A stretch of 64,000 nt of DNA from the NCBI RefSeq assembly GCF_011799805.1, contig NZ_WXUB01000001.1, forward strand, positions 1,550,001 to 1,614,000, written 5' to 3'. Under the pieces are notes generated by a model that did no database searches, was not told the origin of the DNA, and was given only the letters and a program-made list of their open reading frames with translations. The stretch comes from Maribellus sediminis (GTDB taxonomy: Bacteria; Bacteroidota; Bacteroidia; Bacteroidales; Prolixibacteraceae). Position numbers and translations under genes: made by a program. Shown here in pieces: positions 18,761-28,990 of this stretch. The stretch's first letter is position 1. Each line of letters begins with the position of its first letter.

Positions 18761-21016
18761 ATGCTTAAAAACCTTATGAAAAAACTGTTTGTAGTATTGC
18801 TGATCGCAGTTACATTTTCTCCGGTTAGTGTTTGGAGTCAGATAACAAAAGACGATTATCTGCGGGCCGATTCAGTGATGAAGCTTGGTGAATTGGTTTA
18901 CAACGAAGTTTCAGGAGTCAATTGGATAGATTCTACCAATTCGTTCTGGTACCGCGTGAAAACAAGGGATGGAGTTGAATACAAAATTGTTGATTCGGAG
19001 AAAGCAACAAAAAAAGCAGCTTTCGATGTTCAGAAACTTGTTGATGTGCTCAATGAACAACTGGAGCGGAAAACGACAGTTGACCGGCTTCGTCTCGATC
19101 GTTTGAAATTCGATCTGGAAAAAAATGAGATTCATTTCATTACTGAAAATGCCTACTGGACCTGCAGCCTGAAGAAATACATTTTAGTTAAAGATTCATT
19201 GCGAAAAGAACGCCCTGATCGTGGATATTGGGGAAAGTTTTGGGATGAGCAGGGGAACGATCCTGTTGTTTCACCCGATAGTGTCTGGACTGCATTTTTG
19301 CGCGAGTACAACGTCTACATCAAGAATAACAAGGATAACAAAGAATATCAGTTGAGTTTCGACGGCAGCAAAGGTGAGTTTTATTCGTCGTACTTTTCGT
19401 GGTCGCCCGACTCAAAAAAACTGGCTGTAAACAAGGTGCGCGACAACTACCACCGCCAGATATTTTTTGTGGAGTCTTCACCGAAATCGCAGCTGCAACC
19501 CATTTTGCATTACCGCGATTACCTGAAACCGGGTGATGCAGTACCTGTTAAACAACCTGCGTTGTTCGATGTGGAAAATAAAAAGCAGCTGCCTGTTGAT
19601 GGCACCGCCTTTTTAAATCAGTTCGATCTTTCGAATCCGAGATGGCGCAAAAACAGCGAGGCATTTACTTTTGAGTTTAACCAGCGAGGACACCAGGTTT
19701 ACCAGGTAGCCGAAGTTGATGCAACATTAGGCGATGTTCGTGTGATCATCGACGAACACAGCCCGACATTTATCGATTACAGCGGCAAAAAATACCGTTA
19801 TGATCTGGAAGATAAGAATGAAATCATCTGGGCTTCTGAGCGCGATGGCTGGAATCATCTTTACCTGATAGATGCCGCAACAGGAAAGGTAAAAAATCAA
19901 ATAACAAAAGGCGATTGGGTAGTACGCCGTGTTTTAAAGATAGATGAAGATTCGGAAACCATTTTCTTTTACGGTTCAGGTAAAAACAAGGGTGAAGATC
20001 CTTATTATCTGCACTGTTACCGTGTGAATTTCGACGGAAGCGAATTAACTGATCTTACTCCGGAAGCCATGAATCACGATGTGATGTTTTCGAAAAACCT
20101 GAATTATTTTGCCGATACCTATTCAACAGTTCAAACTCCGCCAACCACAGTTTTACGGCGTGCATCGGATGGCGGAATTGTAATGGAACTGGAAACGACG
20201 GATATCAAAGATTTGCTTGAAAAAGGCTGGATCGCGCCTGAACCATTTGTGGCCAAAGCCCGCGATGGCAAAACCGATATTTGGGGAAATATTTACCGGC
20301 CAACAAATTTCGATGCGAATAAATCTTATCCCGTTATCGAATACATTTATGCAGGCCCGCACAGTTCATTTGCGCAAAAGAGCTTCCGTGCTGTAAATTC
20401 TCCCTTTTCAAGCCTGGCCGAACTTGGATTTATTATCGTTCAACTGGATGGAATGGGAACATCTAACCGCTCGAAAGCCTTTCACGATGTGTGCTGGAAA
20501 AACCTGAAAGATGCCGGTTTCCCCGATCGTATTTTATGGATAAAAGCAGCGGCCGAAAAGTACAGTTACATGGATACAACCCGGGTTGGACTCTTTGGTG
20601 GTTCAGCCGGCGGACAGAGCACCTTGGCCGGCTTGCTGTTTCATCCCGAATTTTACAAAGCCGGTGTTTCGTCGTGCGGTTGCCACGATAACCGCATGGA
20701 CAAAATCTGGTGGAACGAACAGTGGATGGGATACCCGATCGGGCCGCAATACGAAGAATGCTCGAATGTGGTGAACGCGGGTAAACTCGATGGCAAACTC
20801 ATGCTGATTGTTGGCGAAATGGACGACAATGTTGATCCGGCTTCTACCATGCAGGTAGCCGATGCGCTGATTAAAGCCGACAAAGATTTTGAACTGGTGG
20901 TTTTGCCTGGATCAAATCACACCCTCGGCGGAACTTACGGCGAGCAGAAGCGCCGTGACTTTTTTGTACGCAATTTTCTGAAAGAGGAAACACCCGATTG
21001 GAATAAAAGCAAATAA
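18761..21016 (+). CDS. S9-family prolyl-type serine peptidase (DPP IV-like), exported
   Basis: It releases short, often proline-containing, N-terminal peptides. A signal peptide (to about 'VSVWSQ') is followed by a DPP-IV-type beta-propeller ('FYSSYFSWSPDSKKLAV', 'IIWASERDGWNHLYLID') and an alpha/beta-hydrolase domain. The Ser is in 'GLFGGSAGGQSTLAG' (Ser 615), the Asp in 'VGEMDDNVDP' and the His in 'GSNHTLGG', so the triad looks complete. 751 aa is usual for bacterial periplasmic S9 enzymes. Its position within a glycan operon beside two HExxH proteins is informative: a proline- or hydroxyproline-rich glycoprotein would need such an activity. Substrate specificity is inferred. Confidence 0.92.
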   Translation: MLKNLMKKLFVVLLIAVTFSPVSVWSQITKDDYLRADSVMKLGELVYNEVSGVNWIDSTNSFWYRVKTRDGVEYKIVDSEKATKKAAFDVQKLVDVLNEQLERKTTVDRLRLDRLKFDLEKNEIHFITENAYWTCSLKKYILVKDSLRKERPDRGYWGKFWDEQGNDPVVSPDSVWTAFLREYNVYIKNNKDNKEYQLSFDGSKGEFYSSYFSWSPDSKKLAVNKVRDNYHRQIFFVESSPKSQLQPILHYRDYLKPGDAVPVKQPALFDVENKKQLPVDGTAFLNQFDLSNPRWRKNSEAFTFEFNQRGHQVYQVAEVDATLGDVRVIIDEHSPTFIDYSGKKYRYDLEDKNEIIWASERDGWNHLYLIDAATGKVKNQITKGDWVVRRVLKIDEDSETIFFYGSGKNKGEDPYYLHCYRVNFDGSELTDLTPEAMNHDVMFSKNLNYFADTYSTVQTPPTTVLRRASDGGIVMELETTDIKDLLEKGWIAPEPFVAKARDGKTDIWGNIYRPTNFDANKSYPVIEYIYAGPHSSFAQKSFRAVNSPFSSLAELGFIIVQLDGMGTSNRSKAFHDVCWKNLKDAGFPDRILWIKAAAEKYSYMDTTRVGLFGGSAGGQSTLAGLLFHPEFYKAGVSSCGCHDNRMDKIWWNEQWMGYPIGPQYEECSNVVNAGKLDGKLMLIVGEMDDNVDPASTMQVADALIKADKDFELVVLPGSNHTLGGTYGEQKRRDFFVRNFLKEETPDWNKSK

Positions 21017-21036
21017 AATCAGAGAAGAAAGAGAAT

Positions 21037-21873
21037 ATGAATTGTAAGAGCTTACTATCTGTTGCATTAACGTTATGCAGTTTGTTCTTGCTGACGGCAA
21101 CATCATCGTGTGCCAGTGGAAAAGGTGACGATGCTAAAACTTATGAGATCACCAGTCCCCCGAAGAAACTAAATCTCGATCCGTTTTATAAAAAATATGT
21201 CAATGTGAATGGTATTCATATCATTAGTTCGCACAGGGTACCCGATTCAGCTTTTGTTAAGGCTTGCGAGATTATCGATTTTATGACGGCCGGATTACCC
21301 GAAAATGTGCTGGATCAGATGGTAAGTGTGGATACCCGTGTGGGTATTATGGCGCGTTACGAAGGAACAACTGATATTCCTGAACACGCTCATCTGGCCA
21401 ACGATACAACGCTGAACTGGGATGTACGTGCACGTGGTTTGGGAGGAACGCTGGAAGAACCTTTAACAACCTGTGCCGAAGAAAATCTGTTGTGTTATCA
21501 GATTGATAAGTACCATGCCGAGGATATTCTGATCCACGAGTTTGCACATACGATTCATGGCGTTGGAATTCTGCCGCTCGATCCCAATTTTAACGATCTC
21601 TTGCAGGAAAAACTCGATGCAGCAATGGCAGCAGGCAAATACAAAAATACTTATGCAGCCACCAATATCTGGGAATACTGGGCCGAGGGTGTTCAAAACT
21701 GGTTCAATGTAAATGCCGAAGTCGAACACACCGACGGAAAACACAACTGGGTTAACACCCGCAGCGATATGAAAAAATACGATCCTGATTTGTACAGTAT
21801 CGTTAGCAACTATTTCCCTGAGTTTGAAGTGAGCCCATCGTGTCATGCGGCCACCAACTTGTTTACCGAATAA
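21037..21873 (+). CDS. HExxH (zincin-like) lipoprotein of unknown function
   Basis: A lipoprotein-type signal ends in 'TSSCASGK'. The protein contains 'ILIHEFAHTIHGVG', an HExxH motif (H167, E168, H171), followed about 42-50 residues later by 'WEYWAEGVQNWF' (E213, E217), a reasonable third zinc ligand for a gluzincin-type site. 278 aa is compact. It lies 20 nt after the S9 peptidase and its end is followed within 12 nt by the beta-arabinofuranosidase start, so it is within the operon. No family name can be given with confidence; a secreted metallopeptidase trimming glycopeptides is the simplest reading. Confidence 0.75.
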   Translation: MNCKSLLSVALTLCSLFLLTATSSCASGKGDDAKTYEITSPPKKLNLDPFYKKYVNVNGIHIISSHRVPDSAFVKACEIIDFMTAGLPENVLDQMVSVDTRVGIMARYEGTTDIPEHAHLANDTTLNWDVRARGLGGTLEEPLTTCAEENLLCYQIDKYHAEDILIHEFAHTIHGVGILPLDPNFNDLLQEKLDAAMAAGKYKNTYAATNIWEYWAEGVQNWFNVNAEVEHTDGKHNWVNTRSDMKKYDPDLYSIVSNYFPEFEVSPSCHAATNLFTE

Positions 21874-21884
21874 AAGTAATTACA

Positions 21885-24800
21885 ATGAAGATTTATAATT
21901 TACTAATTGGAGTGGTATGTAGTTTTTTCGCAATGAGTACAACTTCAACCTTTGCACAAAGCGGAGATCAGATTCTGGACGGAATCGGTGAAACAGACTT
22001 AATTTCCCGCTATCAGTTTAACGGAGATGTCAGAGACTGGTCCAGGAATAATTTACATGGAAGTATTCTGGGAGACGGTTTTCGGTTTGCCGACGACGAG
22101 GAGTTCGAAAAAGTGCTTTCCTTATCTGGCGACGAAACATTTGTTACCATTCCCGGTGAATCGGTGCGGGCAGAAGAATCCCTGAGTATCAGCGGATGGA
22201 TATATTTGCGTTCACCCAAAAGCGGTCAGGTGTTTTTTGATTTAGGGAAAAACAGCAAGACGCATTTCTTTGCTGCTCCATCCGGAACTTCAGAACAAGA
22301 AGGTTTTCAGGCACAAATCGTAACGAGTGAGAAAAAATATACCGCTACCTCACCGGCACTCATACCCTATAAATGGAACCATGTTGCCGTTGTGTTCGAT
22401 GCTCCATCCAAAACACTTTCAACCTATGTTAACGGTAAACTTGCAGGCGAAGCAAAAAATATAGAAGTGGATTTGAGTCAACTTTTCGATACTAATTCAG
22501 CAAAAAATAATCAGCTTTATATCGGAAAATCAATGACTTCCGGCAGTCCTTATTTAAACGCCAGGTTACACGATTTCAGGATTTACAGAATCCCTTTAAG
22601 CGAAAGCCAGGTTGCGCTTATTCATAATAATGCTTTAAAAGCAGGCGAAACGGCGGTAAGAACACGACATGGTGATGCACGCGATCTGCCTAAGTTCCCG
22701 GAAACAACTCCACAACTGTATAACGCATTCCTGAGCAGTGTTCCGGATATTCACGTGGAAACGGTTGTTGGAGTGTTGCCGCGTTTACCTCGTTTGGTTC
22801 CGGGTGTTTACGAAAATGGTGTCGAAGGACCGGAGGTAAAAGTAATTTGGCCGGCGCCGGAAAACAACGACGAGGTACTTCGTGCAGGACAATTCACCAT
22901 TACCGGCCGCGTTTCAGGAACCAATCTTCAACCCAAAGCGCTTGTAACGGTTAAGGAATCAAAAGCACCGGCTACGCCCGATCGCGCACTGGAAACGTTC
23001 CGTCTCGATCGGGTTACTTTAGATACCGATCTTCATGATCACGCCACAAAATTTATTGAAAACCGTGATAAATTTATCACTGGCCTCGCTAACACAAATC
23101 CCGACAATTTCCTTTATATGTTCCGTAATGCTTTTGGTCAGAAACAACCTGAAGGAGCAGAGGCTATGGAAGTTTGGGACAGCCAGGAAACAAAACTGCG
23201 CGGTCACGCATCCGGACATTATTTAAGCGCCATTGCTCAAGCTTATGCCAGCACGGGTTACGATGCATCGCTTCAGGCAAATTTTGCTGAAAAGATGGAT
23301 TATATGGTGAATACCTTGTATGAACTTTCACAGATGTCGGGGAATCCAAAAACAAACGGAGGCGAAAGTGTGTCAGATCCATTGTTAGTGCCGCCCGGAC
23401 CGGGAAAATCAGAATTTAATTCCGATTTAAGCGAAGAAGGAATCCGTACCGATTACTGGAACTGGGGCAAAGGCTTTATCAGCGCTTATCCGCCAGACCA
23501 GTTTATAATGTTGGAAAACGGAGCCCTCTACGGAACTGATAACACCAGAATATGGGCGCCTTATTACACTTTGCATAAAATATTTGCCGGGCTGATGGAC
23601 ATTTACGACGTGAGCGGCAATGAAAAAGCGCTTGAAATAGTGACAGGCATGGGCGATTGGGTGTATGCCCGCTTGAGCCAGCTGCCTACGAAAACGCTTA
23701 TTAGCATGTGGAACCGCTACATCGCAGGAGAGTTTGGTGGAATGAACGAAGCCATGGCGCGGCTGTACCGTTTAACCGGTGAATCGCGTTACATGGAAAC
23801 CGCCAGGTTGTTCGATAACATCAGGTTGTTTTATGGCGATGCCGAACATGCCCACGGGCTGGCAAAAAATGTAGATTTATTTCGCGGTTTACACGCCAAT
23901 CAACACATTCCGCAAATTATGGGGGCGCTCGAGATTTACCGCGATTCAGAAATGCCGGAATACTACCACATTGCCGATAACTTTTGGGACATGGTTACCA
24001 ACGATTACATGTACAGCATTGGTGGCATAGCCGGAGCACGTAATCCGGCAAATGCAGAATGCTTCACTGCACAGCCGTCAACGCTTTATGAAAATGGATT
24101 TTCGGAAGGTGGACAGAATGAAACCTGTGGAACCTATAACATGCTAAAACTGAGCCGCAACCTGTTTCTTTTTGATCATCGTGCTGAGTTGATGGATTAT
24201 TACGAACGTGGACTATACAATCATATTCTGGCTTCTGTAGCAGAGCATTCACCTGGCAATACATATCATGTTTCGTTACGACCGGGAGCTGCAAAACAGT
24301 TTGGAAATGCCGATATGCATGGTTTTACCTGCTGTAACGGAACAGCGCTCGAAAGCAGCACAAAGCTTCAGAATACTATTTATTTTAGAAGTGCCGACGA
24401 GCGGGCTTTGTATGTGAATCTGTATGTACCTTCAACGTTGAACTGGGCAGATAAGAATATAACTGTAACGCAATCAACTGCTTTCCCAAAAGAAGACCAC
24501 ACGGTATTGACCATTAAAGGAAGTGGTAAATTCGATCTGAATGTGCGCGTTCCACATTGGGCTACAAAAGGTTTTTTTGTGAAGATTAACGGACAGGATG
24601 AAAAAGTTGATGCGGTACCCGGAAGCTACCTCACCTTAAGCCGAAAATGGAAAGACGGCGATAAAATCGAGTTGCGTATGCCATTCCATTTTTACCTGGA
24701 ACCCGTAATGGATCAGCAAAATGTTGCCAGTTTGTTTTACGGCCCGGTTCTGCTGGCTGCTCAGGAAGATGAACCACGCAAAGAATGGCGAAAAATAACA

Positions 24801-24938
24801 TTGGATGCTTCAGATATTGGTAAATCGATCACCGGTGATCCGGAACAGTTGCTGTTCAATATCGATGGTGTTGTATTTAAACCGTTTTATGATACTTACG
24901 GTCGTCATTCGGTTTATCTTGATGTTACTTTAAAATAG
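21885..24938 (+). CDS. LamG-type domain plus GH127/GH146-family beta-L-arabinofuranosidase
   Basis: It removes beta-linked L-arabinofuranose, as found on plant arabinans and on hydroxyproline-linked arabino-oligosaccharides. After a signal peptide ('SFFAMSTTSTFAQ') comes a concanavalin-like LamG domain (about 35-215, 'LISRYQFNGDVRDWS'), then the all-helical catalytic domain of the former DUF1680 family. The zinc-thiolate site characterised in HypBA1 (GH127) is visible as 'NETCGTYN' (E746, C748) and 'TCCNGTALES' (C816, C817). One of the CC pair is the nucleophile in this family. An upstream in-frame start would overlap the preceding gene; the ATG at 21885 gives a clean signal peptide. GH127 and GH146 cannot be separated here. 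Confidence 0.93.
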   Translation: MKIYNLLIGVVCSFFAMSTTSTFAQSGDQILDGIGETDLISRYQFNGDVRDWSRNNLHGSILGDGFRFADDEEFEKVLSLSGDETFVTIPGESVRAEESLSISGWIYLRSPKSGQVFFDLGKNSKTHFFAAPSGTSEQEGFQAQIVTSEKKYTATSPALIPYKWNHVAVVFDAPSKTLSTYVNGKLAGEAKNIEVDLSQLFDTNSAKNNQLYIGKSMTSGSPYLNARLHDFRIYRIPLSESQVALIHNNALKAGETAVRTRHGDARDLPKFPETTPQLYNAFLSSVPDIHVETVVGVLPRLPRLVPGVYENGVEGPEVKVIWPAPENNDEVLRAGQFTITGRVSGTNLQPKALVTVKESKAPATPDRALETFRLDRVTLDTDLHDHATKFIENRDKFITGLANTNPDNFLYMFRNAFGQKQPEGAEAMEVWDSQETKLRGHASGHYLSAIAQAYASTGYDASLQANFAEKMDYMVNTLYELSQMSGNPKTNGGESVSDPLLVPPGPGKSEFNSDLSEEGIRTDYWNWGKGFISAYPPDQFIMLENGALYGTDNTRIWAPYYTLHKIFAGLMDIYDVSGNEKALEIVTGMGDWVYARLSQLPTKTLISMWNRYIAGEFGGMNEAMARLYRLTGESRYMETARLFDNIRLFYGDAEHAHGLAKNVDLFRGLHANQHIPQIMGALEIYRDSEMPEYYHIADNFWDMVTNDYMYSIGGIAGARNPANAECFTAQPSTLYENGFSEGGQNETCGTYNMLKLSRNLFLFDHRAELMDYYERGLYNHILASVAEHSPGNTYHVSLRPGAAKQFGNADMHGFTCCNGTALESSTKLQNTIYFRSADERALYVNLYVPSTLNWADKNITVTQSTAFPKEDHTVLTIKGSGKFDLNVRVPHWATKGFFVKINGQDEKVDAVPGSYLTLSRKWKDGDKIELRMPFHFYLEPVMDQQNVASLFYGPVLLAAQEDEPRKEWRKITLDASDIGKSITGDPEQLLFNIDGVVFKPFYDTYGRHSVYLDVTLK

Positions 24939-24973
24939 ACTTGTTTGAAATCGAATTCATTCAGAAAGTTGAC

Positions 24974-27097
24974 ATGAAAAGATTGAGCGTAATCAGAACA
25001 GCATTTTTAGCCGTAATATTATTATTATTAGCCGCGTGTCGCTTACCAGTGGTTCAGGAAAAAAAGGAGTACATCAAAAATCCGGTATTGCCGGGTTGGT
25101 TTGCCGATCCAACGATTAAAAAGTTTGGCGATATTTATTACATCTATGCCACCACCGACAACGAAATGCTGGCGTCGGGGGCACCAACGGTGTGGTACAG
25201 CCGCGATCTGCAAAACTGGTACAACTATATCATGGAAGTACCTTCGCTAAACTCTGTCAACCTACGTAACTTTTGGGCGCCTGATATTCTTGAAGGCGAC
25301 GATGGCCGCTACTACCTCTATTTCGGGAATTGCCAGGCCGGATGCAACATTTACGGCTATGTTTCCGATTCGCCACTTGGTCCCTGGGAAAAGCTGCACG
25401 ACGATGATACGCCGGTAATTGCAAACGGTTATCCCATTCAGAATTTCCCTTCGCTCGATGCGCAGTTTTTCCGCGACGACGACGGAACCATTTATGGTTA
25501 CTGGGGAACCTGGGTGCACTACAACCACGGTTATGCGGTTGGCGTGTTGAACAATGAAACCATGGATGAGGTAAGTGATGGTGCAAATATTCCGCTGGAA
25601 CAAACACCCAATCCGTTTGAAGCGGCTTACCCGATGAAAAAGGGCGAAAAATACATTCTGATGTATTCAGCAGAATCGTGTCACAATGAGACTTACAAAG
25701 TCCTTTATTCGTATGCCGACAGTCCGTTTGGTCCGTTTAATCCGGGTGAAAATAATCCCATTCTTCAAACCAATGAAGACGGATCAACCCATGGTCCGGG
25801 GCATCATTCAGTATTGCAAAACGGTAATGATTATTACATTGTGTATCACAAGCACGATTATCCGTTTACCGCGGGTGGAATGGCACGCCAGGTTTGTATT
25901 GACAGTATGATTTTCGAAAACGATTCAACCATAAAAGCTGTCGTACCAACTACTCGGGGTATTGAAGCTTTTGTAAAATCTGAAGTTCCTGAAAATATAG
26001 CTGACCAGGCCGGTGCTTCAGCTTCTTCTTTCTATCATTTGAACTCGCCGGATTACGATTATGGATATTCACCTGCCAATGCTTTTGATGATGACAACGC
26101 AACCATGTGGAAAGCGGCTGATAACACTTTTCCGCAAAGCCTGACCGTTGATTTGGGTGAAGAAAAGAAAGTTGAACGGGTAGCTACTCAGTTTGAATTT
26201 GCCACCTATTATTACCAGTACAAAATTGAATATTCAATCGATAACGAAAACTGGGAGGTTTTTGCCGACCGTTCGGCAAACCGAATTCCCGGTAGTCCGA
26301 TGATCGATGACAATTCAGTAAAGGCACGCTACTTAAAATTAACAGTTTTAGGAGCCGAAAAGACAGGTGTACTAGCCGCTGTTTGGAACATGAAAATTTA
26401 TTCTTCGGCTTTTGAACTTCCTATTCAAATTGAAAACAAAGCATCGGAAATTGAACCGGGTGCAGCGAGTTCTGAAAGTCTTTTGGCCGGCTTCGAAATT
26501 GATGAGCAGTCATCGCTGAAGTCGCTCGCCAATACCGGGACTTTGGGTGAAAATTTCACCGTTGAAGGAGATTTGGCTTTGGTAACAGACAAAGAAACGG
26601 GAGAACACGCCATTGATTTTCGCAACGGTTTTCTTCAGTTAGATGGGGTAGAAGTGCCACGCAGCCTGGAATGGAACGGATCTTTTTCGGTAGTTGCGCG
26701 AGTAAAAAATCCGGTGATCGGTAACGAGGGTGAATGCCTGGCTTCATGGTGTAACCGACGTGAATTGTACCTCGCAAACACTTTTAACGCGCCTTTTTAC
26801 AACAAAAGTAATTACGGTGCCATGGCGCATCTCGATGGTCATTTTGATATGCCTTTTAATAACTTGCCCGAAGCCAATAAATGGCACACAATTGTAGTAA
26901 CCTTCGATGGAGTTGTGGAGAAAGTGTATGTTGACGGCAAGCTCGATAATTCGCAAAACATGTTGCTATCTTCACAAATAAAGGGTGCAAAAATCAGAAT
27001 CGGTGCTTCTGATGTAGGTGAATACTATACCGGGTTGATGAGTCGCTTCGCTTTATACGATTATGCACTTTCCGAAAAAGAAATTGGTGAATTTTAA
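24974..27097 (+). CDS. GH43-family lipoprotein with discoidin-like and LamG-like domains
   Basis: A five-bladed-propeller glycosidase, likely alpha-L-arabinofuranosidase or arabinanase type. The lipobox is 'LLLLAAC' and the start is the ATG at 24974. The catalytic base is the Asp in 'LPGWFADPTIKKF' (D45), the acid is probably the Glu in 'PFEAAYPMKK' (E216), and a third acidic residue sits in 'FPSLDAQFF'. A discoidin (F5/8 type C-like) segment follows at about 350-490 ('NAFDDDNATMWKA', 'VDLGEEKKVERV'), then a LamG-type domain at about 500-707. The two accessory domains imply binding to a polymer or cell wall. It is the last gene of the PUL operon, since a new promoter precedes the next gene. 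Confidence 0.92.
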   Translation: MKRLSVIRTAFLAVILLLLAACRLPVVQEKKEYIKNPVLPGWFADPTIKKFGDIYYIYATTDNEMLASGAPTVWYSRDLQNWYNYIMEVPSLNSVNLRNFWAPDILEGDDGRYYLYFGNCQAGCNIYGYVSDSPLGPWEKLHDDDTPVIANGYPIQNFPSLDAQFFRDDDGTIYGYWGTWVHYNHGYAVGVLNNETMDEVSDGANIPLEQTPNPFEAAYPMKKGEKYILMYSAESCHNETYKVLYSYADSPFGPFNPGENNPILQTNEDGSTHGPGHHSVLQNGNDYYIVYHKHDYPFTAGGMARQVCIDSMIFENDSTIKAVVPTTRGIEAFVKSEVPENIADQAGASASSFYHLNSPDYDYGYSPANAFDDDNATMWKAADNTFPQSLTVDLGEEKKVERVATQFEFATYYYQYKIEYSIDNENWEVFADRSANRIPGSPMIDDNSVKARYLKLTVLGAEKTGVLAAVWNMKIYSSAFELPIQIENKASEIEPGAASSESLLAGFEIDEQSSLKSLANTGTLGENFTVEGDLALVTDKETGEHAIDFRNGFLQLDGVEVPRSLEWNGSFSVVARVKNPVIGNEGECLASWCNRRELYLANTFNAPFYNKSNYGAMAHLDGHFDMPFNNLPEANKWHTIVVTFDGVVEKVYVDGKLDNSQNMLLSSQIKGAKIRIGASDVGEYYTGLMSRFALYDYALSEKEIGEF

Positions 27098-27155
27098 TAT
27101 CTTTGGTGTCATATTTACACTTAATATTAAGTTATTCTTATAAGCGGTATTCAGC

Positions 27156-27189
27156 TTTGTCTGATTTTAAGTTGAGTGAATTATATTTG
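27156..27189 (+). promoter_or_regulatory. Bacteroidota-type promoter for the first sodium/solute symporter
   Basis: TTTG (27156-27159) and TATATTTG (27182-27189) are 22 nt apart, matching the -33/-7 architecture, and precede the ATG at 27242 by about 45 nt. A second -7-like box, TATCTTTG, lies at 27098-27105. The transporter is therefore probably transcribed separately from the PUL. Confidence 0.65.
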
Positions 27190-27241
27190 GCACAAACTAT
27201 AGAGAAATTCAAAATAAAATTAAACCAATAACAAAGAATTA

Positions 27242-28960
27242 ATGAGTACATTAGACTGGATCGTAATTGCGGCGTTCGCTGCAGTTTTAATCGGAATTAT
27301 CGTTTGGGTTTTTCGGCAAAAGGAAGAGACATCAGGCGACTATTTTTTGGCAGGAAGAGGAGCTACGTGGGTAGCCATCGGAGCTTCCATATTTGCATCA
27401 AACATTGGATCTGAACACCTGATCGGTCTGGCCGGGGCAGGTGCCTCGAGCGGGATGGCAATGGCCCACTGGGAAATCCAGGGCTGGATGATCCTGATAC
27501 TTGGCTGGGTTTTCGTACCGTTCTATTCGCGAAGTATGGTAACCACCATGCCCGAATTCCTGGAACGACGTTACAACAAGGAATCACGCACCATTTTATC
27601 GATGATATCGCTGATCAGTTACGTGCTGACAAAAGTAGCCGTAACGGTTTATGCAGGTGGCTTGGTTTTCAAGGAAGTTTTTGGTATTGAAACCATGTGG
27701 GGAATCGATTTCTTCTGGATCTCCGCCATCGGACTTGTACTGATCACGGCCATTTACACGGTAATCGGCGGTATGAAATCGGTACTGTACACTTCGGTAT
27801 TGCAGACACCTATTTTGTTGCTCGGATCGGTTATCATTGTCGTGCTCGGACTACGTGCACTTGGTGGCTGGGACGAAATGATGCGCATTACCAGTGCTGT
27901 TCAGATTAACGAATACGGCGATACCATGACCAACCTTATCCGGAGCAACAGGGATGCTGACTTCCCATGGCTGGGAGTGCTGATCGGTTCTTCGGTGATT
28001 GGTTTCTGGTACTGGTGTACCGACCAGTATATCGTTCAGCGTGTATTGTCGGGAAAAAACGAGACTCAGGCAAGAAGAGGTACCATTTTTGGTGCTTACC
28101 TGAAATTGACCCCTGTATTCCTGTTTATGATTCCCGGAATGATCGCCTTTGCGCTGGCAAAAAAAGGAGTAGTAATCAATGGCGAAGTATTTAGCCTTAC
28201 ATCTTCGGATGCAGCCTTCCCGACACTGGTGGCCAAATTACTGCCTGCGGGTGTAAAAGGTTTGGTAGTATCGGGTATTCTTGCCGCTTTGATGAGTTCA
28301 CTGGCTTCGTTGTTTAACTCATCGGCCATGTTGTTTACCATCGACTTCTACAAGAAATACAAGCCTGAGGCGAGCGAAAAGAAACTCTTAACCGTTGGAC
28401 GAATTGCCACCGTTGTTGTTGTTGTACTCGGAATTTTGTGGATCCCGATCATGCGCAGCGTTGGAAGCGTTTTGTATGAATACCTGCAGGATGTTCAGTC
28501 GGTATTGTCGCCTGGAATTGCAGCAGCTTTCCTGCTTGGAATCCTGTGGACGAAAGCCACTCCGAAAGCAGGTATGTGGGGGATGATCGTTGGATTTATC
28601 ATCGGGGTTATCCGAATCGGATCGAAAGTGATGTACACGGGTCTGGCCAAATCAGCCGGTTATGCCGATGTAAAACTCTGGGCAGCTGAGCAGGGTGTGA
28701 ATAACTGGTTTTACACGCTTTTCTACGATGTAAACTGGTTGTTCTTCAGTGGCGGAATGCTGGTGTTCAGTTTGCTGGTAATAGTTGTTGTGAGCCAGTT
28801 TACAAAACAGGCAGAAGCTTCACAGATTCAGGGACTCACCTTTGCATCGATTACCACTGAACAAAAAGCAGCTTCACGCGCCAGCTGGAACCGCTGGGAT
28901 ATCATTCATACAGTAATTATTCTTGGAATTACCACGGTATTCTATATTTATTTCTGGTAG
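27242..28960 (+). CDS. Sodium/solute symporter (SSS family, SGLT-like sugar transporter)
   Basis: An inner-membrane Na+-coupled symporter with about 14 hydrophobic helices. The signature is near the N-terminus: 'GDYFLAGRGATWVAIGASIF' and 'NIGSEHLIGLAGAGA', as in the galactose transporter vSGLT. Further matches are 'FWYWCTDQYIVQRVLSGK' and 'MSSLASLFNSSAMLFTID', both typical of sugar-type SSS proteins. 572 aa is the usual length. A close paralogue lies at 58669-60330. Its place between the arabinose PUL and the rhamnose genes suggests uptake of a monosaccharide released by the PUL, but the substrate is not determined. A rho-independent terminator follows. Confidence 0.93.
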   Translation: MSTLDWIVIAAFAAVLIGIIVWVFRQKEETSGDYFLAGRGATWVAIGASIFASNIGSEHLIGLAGAGASSGMAMAHWEIQGWMILILGWVFVPFYSRSMVTTMPEFLERRYNKESRTILSMISLISYVLTKVAVTVYAGGLVFKEVFGIETMWGIDFFWISAIGLVLITAIYTVIGGMKSVLYTSVLQTPILLLGSVIIVVLGLRALGGWDEMMRITSAVQINEYGDTMTNLIRSNRDADFPWLGVLIGSSVIGFWYWCTDQYIVQRVLSGKNETQARRGTIFGAYLKLTPVFLFMIPGMIAFALAKKGVVINGEVFSLTSSDAAFPTLVAKLLPAGVKGLVVSGILAALMSSLASLFNSSAMLFTIDFYKKYKPEASEKKLLTVGRIATVVVVVLGILWIPIMRSVGSVLYEYLQDVQSVLSPGIAAAFLLGILWTKATPKAGMWGMIVGFIIGVIRIGSKVMYTGLAKSAGYADVKLWAAEQGVNNWFYTLFYDVNWLFFSGGMLVFSLLVIVVVSQFTKQAEASQIQGLTFASITTEQKAASRASWNRWDIIHTVIILGITTVFYIYFW

Positions 28961-28990
28961 AATTCTGTATTACCTTTTAATCAATAAAAA

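Noticed and set aside
26400-27097. Possible truncation of the multidomain GH43 at its C-terminus
   Set aside because: The LamG-type domain reaches its usual last strand ('SRFALYDYALSEKEI') before the stop, so the gene looks complete.
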